DNA of 64,000 nt from JAJEDW01 sp963555775 (GCA_963555775.3 CAUVWY020000005.1:434001-498000); one strand, 5' to 3'; positions 35,012 to 43,593 are shown, counted from the stretch's first letter. The notes: generated by a model not told the origin, from the sequence alone. A program made the numbers and translations.

Positions 35012-36283
35012 GTGCCGATAGCGAAAACGAACACAGTTCATGGAATGAACGGCAGCGGGAGCGGGTCATCCCGTCTGCGTTTTTGGGAGTTCGTCGCGCT
35101 CATGGCGATGATGACGGCTCTGGTTGCGATGTCGATCGATATGGTGCTGCCGGCATTGCCGGCGATAGGTTCGTCCCTGGGCGTCGAGCGTGCAAACGAC
35201 AACCAACTCGTCATTTCATTTCTTTTTTTCGGCTTTGGCCTGGGTCAACTCTTTTACGGACCGCTCTCGGATAACACGGGGCGCAAGCCCGCGGCCTACG
35301 CCGGGCTGAGCCTGTTTATCGGCGGCAGCGCGCTCGCCCTGGCGTCCACCAGCTTTCCGATGATGCTCGCGGGACGATTTCTTCAGGGAGTCGGCGTCGC
35401 GGGACCGCGCACCATGACGATCGCCATGGTGCGAGATCGATTCGAGGGTCGATCCATGGCCCGTGTCATGTCCTTCGTCATGTCCGTCTTCATCCTCGCG
35501 CCGGTGATTGCGCCGGCACTGGGCCAGGGAATTCTGATGGTGTCGGGCTGGCGAATGATATTTGGGGTTTATCTGACGCTCGCCGTCATCGTATGCGCCT
35601 GGTTGGGGTTGCGGCAGGAAGAAACGCTGGCCCCGGAGCGACGCATTCCATTTTCAGTGCGTCGAATCTCGCAGGCGCTTCAGAGCGTGCTGACCAACCG
35701 GTTGGCCTTGGGGTACACCATCGCCACGGGATTCGTATTCGGAGCGTTCATGGGCTGGCTGATCTCGGCGCAGCAGATACTGCAGGAACAATACGCGCTT
35801 GGAGCGCTGTTCCCGATCTATTTTTCGGCACTTGCGATTGGAGTAGGAGGCTCATCGCTGGCGAACGCCCGGCTCGTGATGCATCACGGCATGCGGCGGC
35901 TGTCGGTCTTTGGGTTGCGGACCATCGGCGTTCTGTCCGTAGCGTTCCTCGCCATCGCCTATACCCTGGCCGGGCATCCGCCGCTGTGGATGCTGATGAC
36001 CTACCTGATGCTTGTATTTTTCTGTATCGGCCTCTTGTTCAGCAACCTCAACGCCTTGGCGATGCAACCCCTGGGACACGTTGCAGGAACCGGCGCCGCG
36101 GTGGTGGGGTCACTGTCGACCCTGAACTCGCTCGTCCTCGGAACACTCATCGGCCAGAGCTATAACGCGACGATATTGCCTCTGGTTGCGGGATTTGCGG
36201 CATTGAGCATCCTGGCCATGCTGGCGATGCGATGGGCAGAGCGGGGCAATGGGCCCCAACCGGAAACAAGCAGCCCGAAGTAG
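35012..36283 (+). CDS. MFS exporter, Bcr/CflA-like
   Basis: 423 residues with 12 hydrophobic segments. Motif A-like GPLSDNTGRKP is in the first cytoplasmic loop and RFLQGVGVAGPRTMTIAMVRDRF is typical of Bcr/CflA drug exporters. The GTG at 35012 is 6 nt after the previous stop; an ATG at 35045 is an alternative. The stop codon lies in a dispersed repeat. The substrate is unknown. Confidence 0.85.
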   Translation: MPIAKTNTVHGMNGSGSGSSRLRFWEFVALMAMMTALVAMSIDMVLPALPAIGSSLGVERANDNQLVISFLFFGFGLGQLFYGPLSDNTGRKPAAYAGLSLFIGGSALALASTSFPMMLAGRFLQGVGVAGPRTMTIAMVRDRFEGRSMARVMSFVMSVFILAPVIAPALGQGILMVSGWRMIFGVYLTLAVIVCAWLGLRQEETLAPERRIPFSVRRISQALQSVLTNRLALGYTIATGFVFGAFMGWLISAQQILQEQYALGALFPIYFSALAIGVGGSSLANARLVMHHGMRRLSVFGLRTIGVLSVAFLAIAYTLAGHPPLWMLMTYLMLVFFCIGLLFSNLNALAMQPLGHVAGTGAAVVGSLSTLNSLVLGTLIGQSYNATILPLVAGFAALSILAMLAMRWAERGNGPQPETSSPK

Positions 36284-36323
36284 AACCCTTCAGGGTCGCG
36301 CGCTGGGGTCTTCGGGTCTCAGG
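36281..36323 (-). repeat. partial copy of the 20.25-20.52 kb element arm
   Basis: Read on the minus strand it gives ACCCGAAGACCCC.GCGCGCGACCCT.AGGGT, nearly the same as 20471-20513. The MFS stop codon is inside it. Confidence 0.55.
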
Positions 36324-36324
36324 C

Positions 36325-36382
36325 GCATTGACTCATTGAAAACGTTACCGAGCCGGCAGAGTTTTAATTGTCGCTGATCAGG
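36325..36382 (+). repeat. IS-end-like repeat, copy 1
   Basis: 27 bp beginning GCATTGACTCATTGAAAACG are identical with 57083-57109, and both continue to TTTTAATT.TCGCTGATCAG. The part TTTTAATTGTCGCTGATCAG is also at 39779-39807 on the other strand. It is probably the end of an insertion sequence whose body is gone. Confidence 0.6.
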
Positions 36383-36383
36383 C

Positions 36384-37012
36384 TTATGGAAACAGACCTC
36401 ATCCACCAACGGGCCGCAAGACCCCGCCGATGAAGGTGGCCACGCCCGGCCCCCTGCCGAGATTCTGAACACGACGTGCGAGACAACGGCCCACCCGAGC
36501 GGTTTTCTACCGTCCACTGGCCCCGGAGTACCTCCCAACCCGTTCCAGCGAAACAAGAAAGAATACGGGGCGATTCACCAGTTAGTCCGCCAGTTTGTGC
36601 AGGGCCGTCTGCTCGCCAGTCGGATCGACAAGGCATCATGTTGGCCACGCTGGGTCCCTCTGATGAGGGCTGCGGCTTGATTCAAGTTGAACTGCGCAAG
36701 GGTGACATGCGGCTCTTGGAGTTGGAGTTGGTGGGACCGAGAGGTCAGGACTTCCCTTTCCCTGAGATGCCTAACTTCGGCTGGAAACTGTTGCCAGAAT
36801 AGTCCGACCAATGGCCGCAGGAGGCCGTCCAGTCCGGGCGATCACTGCGAGATGTGGGGGCCGAATTCGGAGTGAACGCCGCGCAGGCCGCGAAACGGGT
36901 GATGCGTAAGCCGACCCGGCAGGAAAACGGGGATGGCGGCCGGCGGACGGGAAGCGAGCGACGCGAGCACCGGCGGGTTCGCCGGCGTATTGGCGCCTGC
37001 AAAGGTCTTGGG
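36384..37012. other. no supported gene
   Basis: Frames here are short and mixed. A plus-strand stretch 36640-36800 (LIQVELRKGDMRLLELEL) and another near 36830-36900 (SLRDVGAEFGVNAAQAAKRV) read like pieces of proteins, but neither has a start or a recognised family. It is best seen as decayed sequence. Confidence 0.4.
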
Positions 37013-37303
37013 TCACCTTCTATGCCACCGCTGTTGAAATCGTCTAAACAGCCACGACGCAGGCCAAGCCAACAATAGTGCGTCAATCAAGATTGCCTCG
37101 GCAAACCCTGGTCCGAACGGCAGCCAGCCACTATGAACTCCGTCGCCACCGCCAAACGCAACGAGGTATCTCGGAATTAGAAGAGTCGTTGCAATTCGAT
37201 CGCTGAGGAACCAGGGATCCGGGATAAGGCCAGCCAGCCACACCAAAACGACAGTGACCATGCCGAGGCCCCATGCCTTCAAGAAGGCAAGGATCATCTT
37301 CAT
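37013..37303 (-). CDS. small membrane protein (96 aa)
   Basis: The ATG at 37303 follows GAAGGGA and gives a protein with two hydrophobic helices (MILAFLKAWGLGMVTVVLVW and AEAILIDALLLAWPASWLF) and a basic C-terminus. The longer upstream reading is not protein-like. No family is recognised. Confidence 0.55.
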   Translation of the reverse strand: MKMILAFLKAWGLGMVTVVLVWLAGLIPDPWFLSDRIATTLLIPRYLVAFGGGDGVHSGWLPFGPGFAEAILIDALLLAWPASWLFRRFQQRWHRR

Positions 37304-37457
37304 AAGCGTCCCTTCGAAGGGTTGGAAATCAAGTCTACTAACATGGACCTCCTTCGAAACACACGGTAACCGTGCCCGCGCCCGCACCGGTGTCTCCAAC
37401 CGGTCCGGTCTGGGAAGGATTGATCGCAAAGTCGCCGAGGTCTACTATGCGCCCGAC

Positions 37458-37578
37458 ACCCCCACATGTTGTGGTCGGGCCATCTAGCTTGAGATAACAA
37501 CCGGCCACTCCGGATCCGCGATCCCAGACGATCTTTTAGAATCAATGACTTCTGGCGGCGGCTCCGGCCCGGCGTGGG
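37458..37578 (+). repeat. 120-bp dispersed repeat, copy 1
   Basis: It begins ACATGTTGTGGTCGGGC and ends GATCTTTTAGAATCAATGAC then TTCTGGCGGCG. The same sequence with scattered changes is at 40716-40834. An RHS-protein scrap directly follows copy 2; copy 1 is followed by sequence without a supported gene. Confidence 0.65.
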
Positions 37579-37781
37579 TCGACCAATTGGCTTTTATCCG
37601 ACGGTCGCCCGCCGAACTCGAGGTGGCGGCCGCGGATCAACAGAAACGTTACACCAGCGATGCCGGCGGCGATCGCGTCCAGTTCGTCGACGAGGACCCG
37701 GACGTGGGCGACCGCGGCGCGATGCGAATGAAGCGCGTTCAAGCGTGAGGTATGAGATTGTTCCAAGTGACAGGGGGGGCG

Positions 37782-38060
37782 ATGAAAGATCAATTGAAGA
37801 GATTTCTTTTTAAGTACCCTCGTACCAAGAAGGAACGCGTGATCTTTTGTTTCGGAATGTGCGTGGCAATTTTGGGGCCGATGGCCTTCATTGGGGATCA
37901 CGGACTTTTTGCTTTAGGACGTTGGTACTTGATCGTTTTGGCCGTGGCCTTTTATTCGGGCGTTATCGTCCTGACATATGTGCTTACGCTCCCATTTTTC
38001 GATTCTTTGAGGAATCGAATAGAGGCAAGGAGAGCTTCAAAACGAATAAATCGTGTGTAG
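37782..38060 (+). CDS. small membrane protein (92 aa)
   Basis: The ATG at 37782 follows a GGGGGG site. Two hydrophobic helices (IFCFGMCVAILGPMAFIG and WYLIVLAVAFYSGVIVLTYVL) are bounded by Lys/Arg-rich ends. Codons are more AT-rich than around it, suggesting transfer. The function is unknown. 37579-37781 has no gene. Confidence 0.55.
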   Translation: MKDQLKRFLFKYPRTKKERVIFCFGMCVAILGPMAFIGDHGLFALGRWYLIVLAVAFYSGVIVLTYVLTLPFFDSLRNRIEARRASKRINRV

Positions 38061-38098
38061 CTGTGTTGTCGCCAATCGGTCCCAGGAGTCGCTGCTCA

Positions 38099-38332
38099 TC
38101 ATTCGGAATCCTCCTTTGGAGGTCGGGGGGCTAGGTCAAACAGTGCGCGGTCACGTGGGTGTTCGAGAAATGCATCCAGATTCCGGAGCATGAAATCCTT
38201 GGTTTTGGGGTACTGATCGGCGGCCTTGAGCATCATAGCCCCGACAAGGGTTTTGCGTCCGATCTCTTGGACGAGTTTTCCGGCGTAGGCCACCGCGTTT
38301 ACTAGCCCGGCACGCCTTCGCGAATACCGCAT
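38099..38332 (-). CDS. hypothetical protein (77 aa)
   Basis: A helix-rich soluble frame (LVNAVAYAGKLVQEIGRKTLVG, KTKDFMLRNLDAFLEHPRD). Its ATG overlaps the ATG of the divergent plus gene by two bases on CATG, so at least one of the two starts may be elsewhere. No family is recognised. Confidence 0.45.
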   Translation of the reverse strand: MRYSRRRAGLVNAVAYAGKLVQEIGRKTLVGAMMLKAADQYPKTKDFMLRNLDAFLEHPRDRALFDLAPRPPKEDSE

Positions 38333-38762
38333 GAATCCGGTGCTGATCCATCGAGTCCTCGAAGCCGAATCCGTCCGGTTTTCTCCGAAGTCGGAAGTCG
38401 ACCCCCAGGTGCTGATCTGGCTCTATCCCTTAATCGCGGAGGGGTTCGCCACGGGCGACTGCGTGCCCCTTTTCGAGTCCGGATGGTGGCTGCGCGTGGA
38501 AACCGTGTCCGGACGCCTCCAGGCGTCTCTCTGGCTCTCCCGGCGCGTCGGGGAATCCCGACTGCCCGTGGTCCCGGCGTCCGCGTCACCGCCGCAGGTG
38601 ACCCTGACGGTCATCCGGCCCAGTTCTCCGGAGGGGCGGCCGGTCATGGAAGCCAGCATCGCCGCGCTGGATGACACCGACTTGTTGGAACAGGCTGCCG
38701 GCGAGGCCGGCGATCTGGAGCGCTGCGTGGCGTGGGCCTGGTTGTCGCATACGCCGCAATAG
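38331..38762 (+). CDS. hypothetical protein (143 aa)
   Basis: Regular high-GC codon use and a protein-like sequence (VDPQVLIWLYPLIAEGFATGDCVPLF). No domain is recognised and there are no membrane segments. No ribosome-binding site is possible without lying inside the divergent gene. Confidence 0.45.
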   Translation: MNPVLIHRVLEAESVRFSPKSEVDPQVLIWLYPLIAEGFATGDCVPLFESGWWLRVETVSGRLQASLWLSRRVGESRLPVVPASASPPQVTLTVIRPSSPEGRPVMEASIAALDDTDLLEQAAGEAGDLERCVAWAWLSHTPQ

Positions 38763-38851
38763 CCCTTCACTGTCGCCCCAGGATCCACACGTGGGCACGG
38801 AGCACAAGATATAGCATCCGCGATCGAGACACCCGACATCGTCGCGCTTCA

Positions 38852-38880
38852 TTGTGCGAAAGCATATTCATTACTATACT
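38852..38880 (+). promoter_or_regulatory. promoter of the VapBC pair, leaderless
   Basis: TTGTGC (38852-38857), 17 bp, then TATACT (38875-38880). Transcription should begin about 7 nt on, at or next to the ATG at 38888, so the antitoxin mRNA would have no leader. No Shine-Dalgarno sequence is present. Confidence 0.6.
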
Positions 38881-38887
38881 TTCACAC

Positions 38888-39127
38888 ATGAGAACGACGA
38901 TAGATGTCAATGAGGAGTTGCTACGGGCGGTCAAGGATCATGCGGCGTTAGAACGCAAGACCCTTAAAGCAACGTTCGAGCAGGCTCTTCGCGAGTTTCT
39001 GGCGGGCCCGACTCCCGCCGTTGCCGACGCTCCGCCCATACCGGTGTTCCGTGGGCACGGGGTGCAACGCGGCGTGGACTTGACGGACAACGCGGCGCTC
39101 GAGGCTATTATGAATGCAGAGTCCTGA
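38888..39127 (+). CDS. VapB-type ribbon-helix-helix antitoxin
   Basis: 79 residues. The start MRTTIDVNEELLRAVKDHAALERKT is a ribbon-helix-helix with the usual short beta strand, followed by a Pro-rich linker and a toxin-binding tail. It overlaps the VapC gene by 14 nt. Confidence 0.85.
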   Translation: MRTTIDVNEELLRAVKDHAALERKTLKATFEQALREFLAGPTPAVADAPPIPVFRGHGVQRGVDLTDNAALEAIMNAES

Positions 39128-39545
39128 CGTCAATGTCCTGGTGAGCGCATTCCGCGAGGACGCAGTTCATCACGAACGCTGCCGAGCGTGGCTGGTCGAA
39201 GCGTTATCGGGTCGGGATCGGGTCGGCCTGTTCGAACTCGTGCTCAGCGGTGTGCTCCGCGTATTGACGCATCCCCGGATATTCCACCCTCCCACGCCCA
39301 GCAAGGCGGCCATCGCCTTCGTCGATGCGTTGCTTGCTCAGTCCGCGAGCACGGCAGTGCGTCCCGGCCCCGGTCATTGGCATATATTCCGAGGTATGTC
39401 TGAGACGCTCCAACTAACGGGCAATCGGATACCAGATGCCTATCATGCGGCCTTGGCGATCGAGCACGGCTGCGAATGGGTGACCTTGGACCGCGGTTTT
39501 TCAGCATATTCCGGGTTGCGCGTGATCAACCTTCTGGATGACTGA
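39114..39545 (+). CDS. VapC-type PIN toxin
   Basis: 143 residues. Acidic PIN residues are in SPDVNVLVSAF, LFELVLSG, IPDAYHAALAIE and VTLDRGF, all four intact. A metal-dependent endoribonuclease is expected. The start within the antitoxin gene indicates translational coupling. Confidence 0.87.
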   Translation: MQSPDVNVLVSAFREDAVHHERCRAWLVEALSGRDRVGLFELVLSGVLRVLTHPRIFHPPTPSKAAIAFVDALLAQSASTAVRPGPGHWHIFRGMSETLQLTGNRIPDAYHAALAIEHGCEWVTLDRGFSAYSGLRVINLLDD

Positions 39546-39575
39546 GGAACGCGGCCCCGTCGCTTCAATTTTCAA

Positions 39576-39638
39576 TAGTCACCGGGAATCCCGTTAGCGC
39601 CTCCGAAACCGGCCTGAATCGCCGGTCCCCGGTGACTA
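39576..39638. repeat. 11-bp inverted repeat after vapC
   Basis: TAGTCACCGGG (39576-39586) and CCCGGTGACTA (39628-39638) are perfect complements with a 41-bp centre. It could be a weak terminator or a foldback element. 39639-39970 has only the repeat at 39779 and no gene. Confidence 0.5.
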
Positions 39639-39778
39639 CATGTAGCGGACCGCGGCGGGAATAAGATATAGCGCTGGAGCGCCTGGGGGCCGTTCCGGCC
39701 GGAAACGGCGCGACCGGGCCGAAAAAAACCTGCGCAGGATTCGATCTGAGCGGCGATCTCCGGAAAACAGGGCATTAC

Positions 39779-39807
39779 CTGATCAGCGACAATTAAAACT
39801 CCCGGCG
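39779..39807 (-). repeat. IS-end-like repeat, short copy
   Basis: CTGATCAGCGACAATTAAAA then CTCCCGGCG is the reverse complement of the end of copy 1 at 36358-36382. Confidence 0.55.
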
Positions 39808-39970
39808 TGACCGACGATAAAGAGGAAGCCCAACCAGAATATTGTTCTTCCAGCCAAACCAATGAGGATTCTCGCTACCATAGGACAAGACAGTACCGGG
39901 AATCGGAGTCGGAAAGAACCCTTTGAAGGTGAAGACCGGGGGTAATCGGAATCCTCCGGGAGGCTATCTC

Positions 39971-40300
39971 CTAACCAGTGACGACCCTGTAAAGCAGGCC
40001 GAAGACGGTCGTGGCGAGCAGACCGATCAGCGGCCAGATCACCCGCTGTAGAACGTCAATGCGGCTTCCCATCGCGTCGATCCGCACGGTTTGGGATTTG
40101 ATTTCCGCCTCGATCCGGGTCAGACGAGTGTCCAGTTCGGCCCTGAACTCAGTGAGCTGGGCTCCAATAACGGTGATGACGTTCTCCCCGGCTTGGCGGC
40201 GGCTTTCCTCGGCGGCTTCGTAGGCTAGGTCGGGGTCCACATCCACACTTCGAAGAGCGCGAAAGATAGCATTTGTGGTGGGTTCAGTCTGGGTTGCCAT
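39971..40300 (-). CDS. coiled-coil protein with C-terminal membrane anchor (DUF1640-like)
   Basis: 109 residues from the ATG at 40300. A heptad-rich middle (LTEFRAELDTRLTRIEAEIKSQTVRIDAM) precedes a single hydrophobic helix (VIWPLIGLLATTVFGLLYRVV), as in small DUF1640-type proteins often found near mobile genes. It lies 15 nt after the zinc-ribbon gene on the same strand. Confidence 0.65.
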   Translation of the reverse strand: MATQTEPTTNAIFRALRSVDVDPDLAYEAAEESRRQAGENVITVIGAQLTEFRAELDTRLTRIEAEIKSQTVRIDAMGSRIDVLQRVIWPLIGLLATTVFGLLYRVVTG

Positions 40301-40315
40301 CAGCATTCATATCAA

Positions 40316-40462
40316 TCAGCAGCGATTGTATTTAGTGTTCTGACCTTTACCGCAACTGCCGCACGGCGGTAAACGGTCCGAGTCGTCGTCTAGTGTCACC
40401 CGCCAACTGCAATTCGTACAGCAATAGCTACCTTTGCCCGGTTTCTCTCCGATGTCATACAT
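40316..40462 (-). CDS. 48-residue zinc-ribbon protein
   Basis: The ATG is at 40460-40462 and the TGA at 40316-40318. Cysteine pairs C-C-T-N-C (14, 15, 18) and C-G-S-C (34, 37) make a zinc ribbon, and the protein ends in N-R-C. The sequence MYDIGEKPGKGSYCCTN resembles small conserved zinc-ribbon proteins I have seen without function. It is a likely two-gene unit with the coiled-coil gene. 40463-40715 has no further gene. Confidence 0.7.
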   Translation of the reverse strand: MYDIGEKPGKGSYCCTNCSWRVTLDDDSDRLPPCGSCGKGQNTKYNRC

Positions 40463-40715
40463 CTACTCAGTTCCTCCACGGTCTTAGCACTTCCAGTGTA
40501 ACATCCGCGAAATAAAGCGCCCCCCGGCATCGTCCCCAGAGAATCCCGCCGGGGCGATCCGGACTGCGGCCCGCACCGAAGAGGAATTCTATGCGCCCAA
40601 AAACCCCCTCCTGGAAGGGGAATGACATGGCCTGGAAGTCAACCGGATCACTTCCAGCCGGACCACAAGGGACCGGCGTGGACCGCGGCCAAAACGCCCC
40701 GGACATCGGCGCGGC

Positions 40716-40834
40716 ACCCCAACATGTTGTGGTCGGGCCGTGTTGCTCGCGATAACAACCGGCAGGTCCGGATCGGCGATCCCCGGCGATCTTTTAGAAT
40801 CAATGACTTCTGGCGGCGTTCCCGGCTTGGCGTG
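40716..40834 (+). repeat. 120-bp dispersed repeat, copy 2
   Basis: The counterpart of 37458-37578. It is directly followed by RHS-type coding sequence in this copy. Confidence 0.65.
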
Positions 40835-40837
40835 GAC

Positions 40838-41050
40838 AGTCTGCCCGGCGTCGGCGGGCCGGGCCCCTATCCCAACCGGGTGACCTATGCGGCGGGCACG
40901 CCCCTGGCCCGAACCTGGTCCTACGACTGGGACGACGCGTCCGGATGGCTGAATTCCAGCACGGACGTCGACAACACCCTCACGACCGAATATAGCTACG
41001 ACGCCCTGGGCCGGCCCAAGACGGTGACCGAAGCGGGCCTGTCGCAACCG
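40838..41050 (+). pseudogene. RHS/YD-repeat protein scrap
   Basis: An open frame reads PYPNRVTYAAGTPLARTW, WLNSSTDVDNTLTTEYSYDALGRPKTVTEAG, which has the Tyr-Asp repeat signature YDALGR. It has no start or end of its own and covers only about 70 codons of what are normally very large toxin-carrying proteins. Confidence 0.65.
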
Positions 41051-41182
41051 CATGGACTCCATACCTCCCAAGCAATGAGGTTTCCGAGAAACCCGGTACG
41101 GTTCAGGAAGCCTCTCACCCCAGACAGCGTACGATAAAGGCACTTACCGGCTCTTTCCGGTGCTTATATTAGAACCGAACAT

Positions 41183-42070
41183 TCACCAGGGTTTGTCAGA
41201 CGAGTAGGGAGCAAAATGCGGAGGGTCGTCTGATCCTGTGCTCATCACGATGTTCGGCTCGCCGCACCATTCTGGTAGCAATCTCAGATTCCGCTCATGA
41301 AATCGCCAGTGTAGGTCGCAGAACCGACTAAATGCGCCGAGCGGCAGGGCGACCCGAGGCTGCCAATGGTGATAGACGACGCATTGGAGTCGTCGGCCGT
41401 TCCTGGTCAGAGAGTCGAACCACTGGCAGCCAATTGCCGCACTTAGTAACGGGTGCGGGTTTGTCGACGGCGGGCAGAAAACGCCGTGTTCATGCCAATC
41501 AGGGTGACACTCCTCCGAGGACACGCCATCTACAAGGAGTTCCTGCGCTGTTGAACCGTAGAGCGCAGTTTCCAAGTCATCGAATCCGATGTCGTACCCG
41601 CCAAACATCACAAATACAATCAGGGGTTGGTTCAAGCGTGCGTATTTGCTCGCCTTTTCCGCTACTCGGTCAGCAAGCTTCTTCGCCGCCTGGCCGCAAT
41701 CAAGATACCCGTCGCCGGCTGGGTGCATCGTGCTAATCGGCCGGGAGGCTACGACTACATCTGCAAGGAAGGGCTGTCCCTTAATGCAGACCGACAGGTC
41801 GGGACGTTGTTCGCCAACGTTGGGTTCGAATGTCGGGTTCATCCGCAGGATGGTACAGACCTCAAACATCAAGAGTTCATGGAGAATAGCGTCGACGCCG
41901 GTGGCGTCGACGCGTTGAAGGCGATTGCGAACCCGATTGGAAACGGGTACGTGGCGCAGTGCGTGATCGAGGAAAACTCGTAATTCAACCGCCGGTGTGC
42001 TTGCGCTCGTTACTAGCCACTTTGCCCAATCCGACAATTGCTCGTGCGAAGCGAGAATCTGCGACAACAT
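41183..42070 (-). CDS. hypothetical protein, possible PD-(D/E)XK fold
   Basis: 295 residues from the ATG at 42070, chosen because the upstream 31 residues of the longer frame are Arg/Pro-rich and overlap the HigA gene. The middle shows E-Q-R-P-D-L-S-V-C, then F-L-A-D-V-V-V, then KLADRVAEKASKYARLNQPLIVFV, a spacing seen in restriction-like nucleases, but the E-x-K is not clear. Many Cys, Trp and His follow. It lies downstream of HigBA on the same strand. Confidence 0.55.
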   Translation of the reverse strand: MLSQILASHEQLSDWAKWLVTSASTPAVELRVFLDHALRHVPVSNRVRNRLQRVDATGVDAILHELLMFEVCTILRMNPTFEPNVGEQRPDLSVCIKGQPFLADVVVASRPISTMHPAGDGYLDCGQAAKKLADRVAEKASKYARLNQPLIVFVMFGGYDIGFDDLETALYGSTAQELLVDGVSSEECHPDWHEHGVFCPPSTNPHPLLSAAIGCQWFDSLTRNGRRLQCVVYHHWQPRVALPLGAFSRFCDLHWRFHERNLRLLPEWCGEPNIVMSTGSDDPPHFAPYSSDKPW

Positions 42071-42101
42071 CGTTTTCCGGTGGTCGGGAGGGGCGTCTCT
42101 C

Positions 42102-42407
42102 TCAGGCGGTCTCGTAGCGTTGGACGCTGATCTCATTTGCCCTTGCGCGCATCTGTGAGGCATCGTACCAGGCCTGCATTCGCAGCAACATGTCCATGCT
42201 CACGTCGAAGGCTTTTTCGATGCGTAGCGCCATCTCCGGAGACAACGCGGCATTGCCATTCAGCAGGTCCGAAAGCGTTGCCCGGCGTACACCGAGAATC
42301 TCCGCCGCCTTCGTCACGTTCAAACCCAGTTCCTCAATGACTTCCGTTCGGATGAAGTCGCCCGGATGGGAAGGGGTCATCTTCACTTTGATCCCGTTGG
42401 TAGCCAT
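42102..42407 (-). CDS. HigA-type antitoxin
   Basis: 101 residues. The helix-turn-helix VTKAAEILGVRRATLSDLLNG and the N-terminal HPGDFIRTEVIEE are diagnostic for HigA/VapI. Its start shares a base with the toxin stop. The partner toxin is frameshifted, so this antitoxin may be an orphan in practice. Confidence 0.88.
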   Translation of the reverse strand: MATNGIKVKMTPSHPGDFIRTEVIEELGLNVTKAAEILGVRRATLSDLLNGNAALSPEMALRIEKAFDVSMDMLLRMQAWYDASQMRARANEISVQRYETA

Positions 42408-42698
42408 CAGTGATAATCCTCCAAGTTCAAGCCGTTCATATGGCCGTCCTCTTCTTCAAATGTGATCCGCCAGTTTCCGGATACTGAAACGCTCCATTCA
42501 TTCCGCCGGTTGCCTGAAAGCCTATGGACGCGCCACCCGGGCGAAGCATTACCGATGAACCCGTCGATGTCCGCCGCCAGAATCAGCGCCGTCAGGATCT
42601 TGCCCCCCCCGGTCGACCAGGTTCGGCGGCAGGAACCGGGGGTTAACATCCTCAAGAAGACCGCGCAACCCGCGATGGCGGATGGAGAGAACAATCAA
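42407..42698 (-). pseudogene. HigB-type toxin frameshifted in a G8 run
   Basis: The C-terminal part reads KILTALILAADIDGFIGN, GWRVHRLSGNRRNEWSVSVSGNWRITF. The correct N-terminus, IRHRGLRGLLEDVNPRFLPP then NLVDRGG, is in another frame and starts near a TTG at 42696-42698. The frames meet at eight G (C on the plus strand, 42603-42610); with seven, the gene would be intact. A homopolymer of this length can slip, so phase variation is possible, as is sequencing error. Confidence 0.75.
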
Positions 42699-42849
42699 GA
42701 CCAAAGTGTACGGTGAGGCCGGTCACCGTGCAACCCCCATTATCCCACGCCGGTTTTCGCCAAGAGTATCGGAGTTCCACAGGTCGGGCGCGGGGGTTGT
42801 ATGTGAATGATAAAGGACATAATAATTCATACTTCGATGGCCGCGTGAA

Positions 42850-43281
42850 CCATCCAAAGACCTGCCGGCCGCCCTCCATGCGGCCACCGCGCTACCGGTG
42901 GAGCGGACCGGCGCGGGCCGGCTCCCGGCGCTGTTTGCGCCCGATCCCCGCGCCGCCCGCCGCTTCCTCGAACGTCGGTATCGCTTTCGACTTCTTCTTC
43001 TCGGCGAGGGGATCGCCACCGGAACGGGCCAGCCGGCGGTTGGCGAAGGCTTTGTCCCGCGCCTCGGCCAGCGACACCAGGGGATAGCCGCCCAGACCCA
43101 ACGTGCGGGGTTGGCCGCTGACGACCAGCCGCTGCACCCAACGCCGGGCGCCGGAGGGACCGACGCGCAGGTTCAGGCCATGTCCGTCGCCATAGAAACC
43201 CGGCGCGGCGGTCCGGACGAACTGGACCGTGAGGCGGTTGGTCTGGTGTGTTCCCCGAGGTTTGGCGAATGATATTCTCAT
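42850..43281 (-). pseudogene. tyrosine integrase N-terminal remnant
   Basis: From the ATG at 43281 the arm-type DNA-binding domain of P4-like integrases is clear (NRLTVQFVRTAAPGFYGDGHGLNLRV, WVQRLVVSGQPRTLGLGGYPLVSLAEARDKA). It breaks off after TFEEAA, and the catalytic domain is absent. 43282-43593 has no supported gene. Confidence 0.72.
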
Positions 43282-43593
43282 TCTCCCGGACACCCCATGG
43301 GGGTGGGAGACTCCGATTGAAAACAACACCAATACATAAATTGTATTTCTGGAACAAACGGGATTTGGATGGCGTTTGATGGACGGTTGGAAGACCTACA
43401 ACCGTAAGTATATGAATCTAATGAATGGATTTCCTTACGAGAAAACCAGACACGACAAAACGCGCGGGCTCTTGGGCACGTCTAGTTTTTCTTCCAACCA
43501 ATTCTGCCCATCGACCATATTTCCTCTCGGCTTCAGGGAAAAACTTGTTACGATTCCCATGATCGTCGAACGAATAAAATAGAGGAGAAGCTC

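Noticed and set aside
43376..43582. 68-codon plus-strand frame
   Set aside because: No conserved look, no ribosome-binding site, and it runs through AT-rich leader sequence of the next gene.
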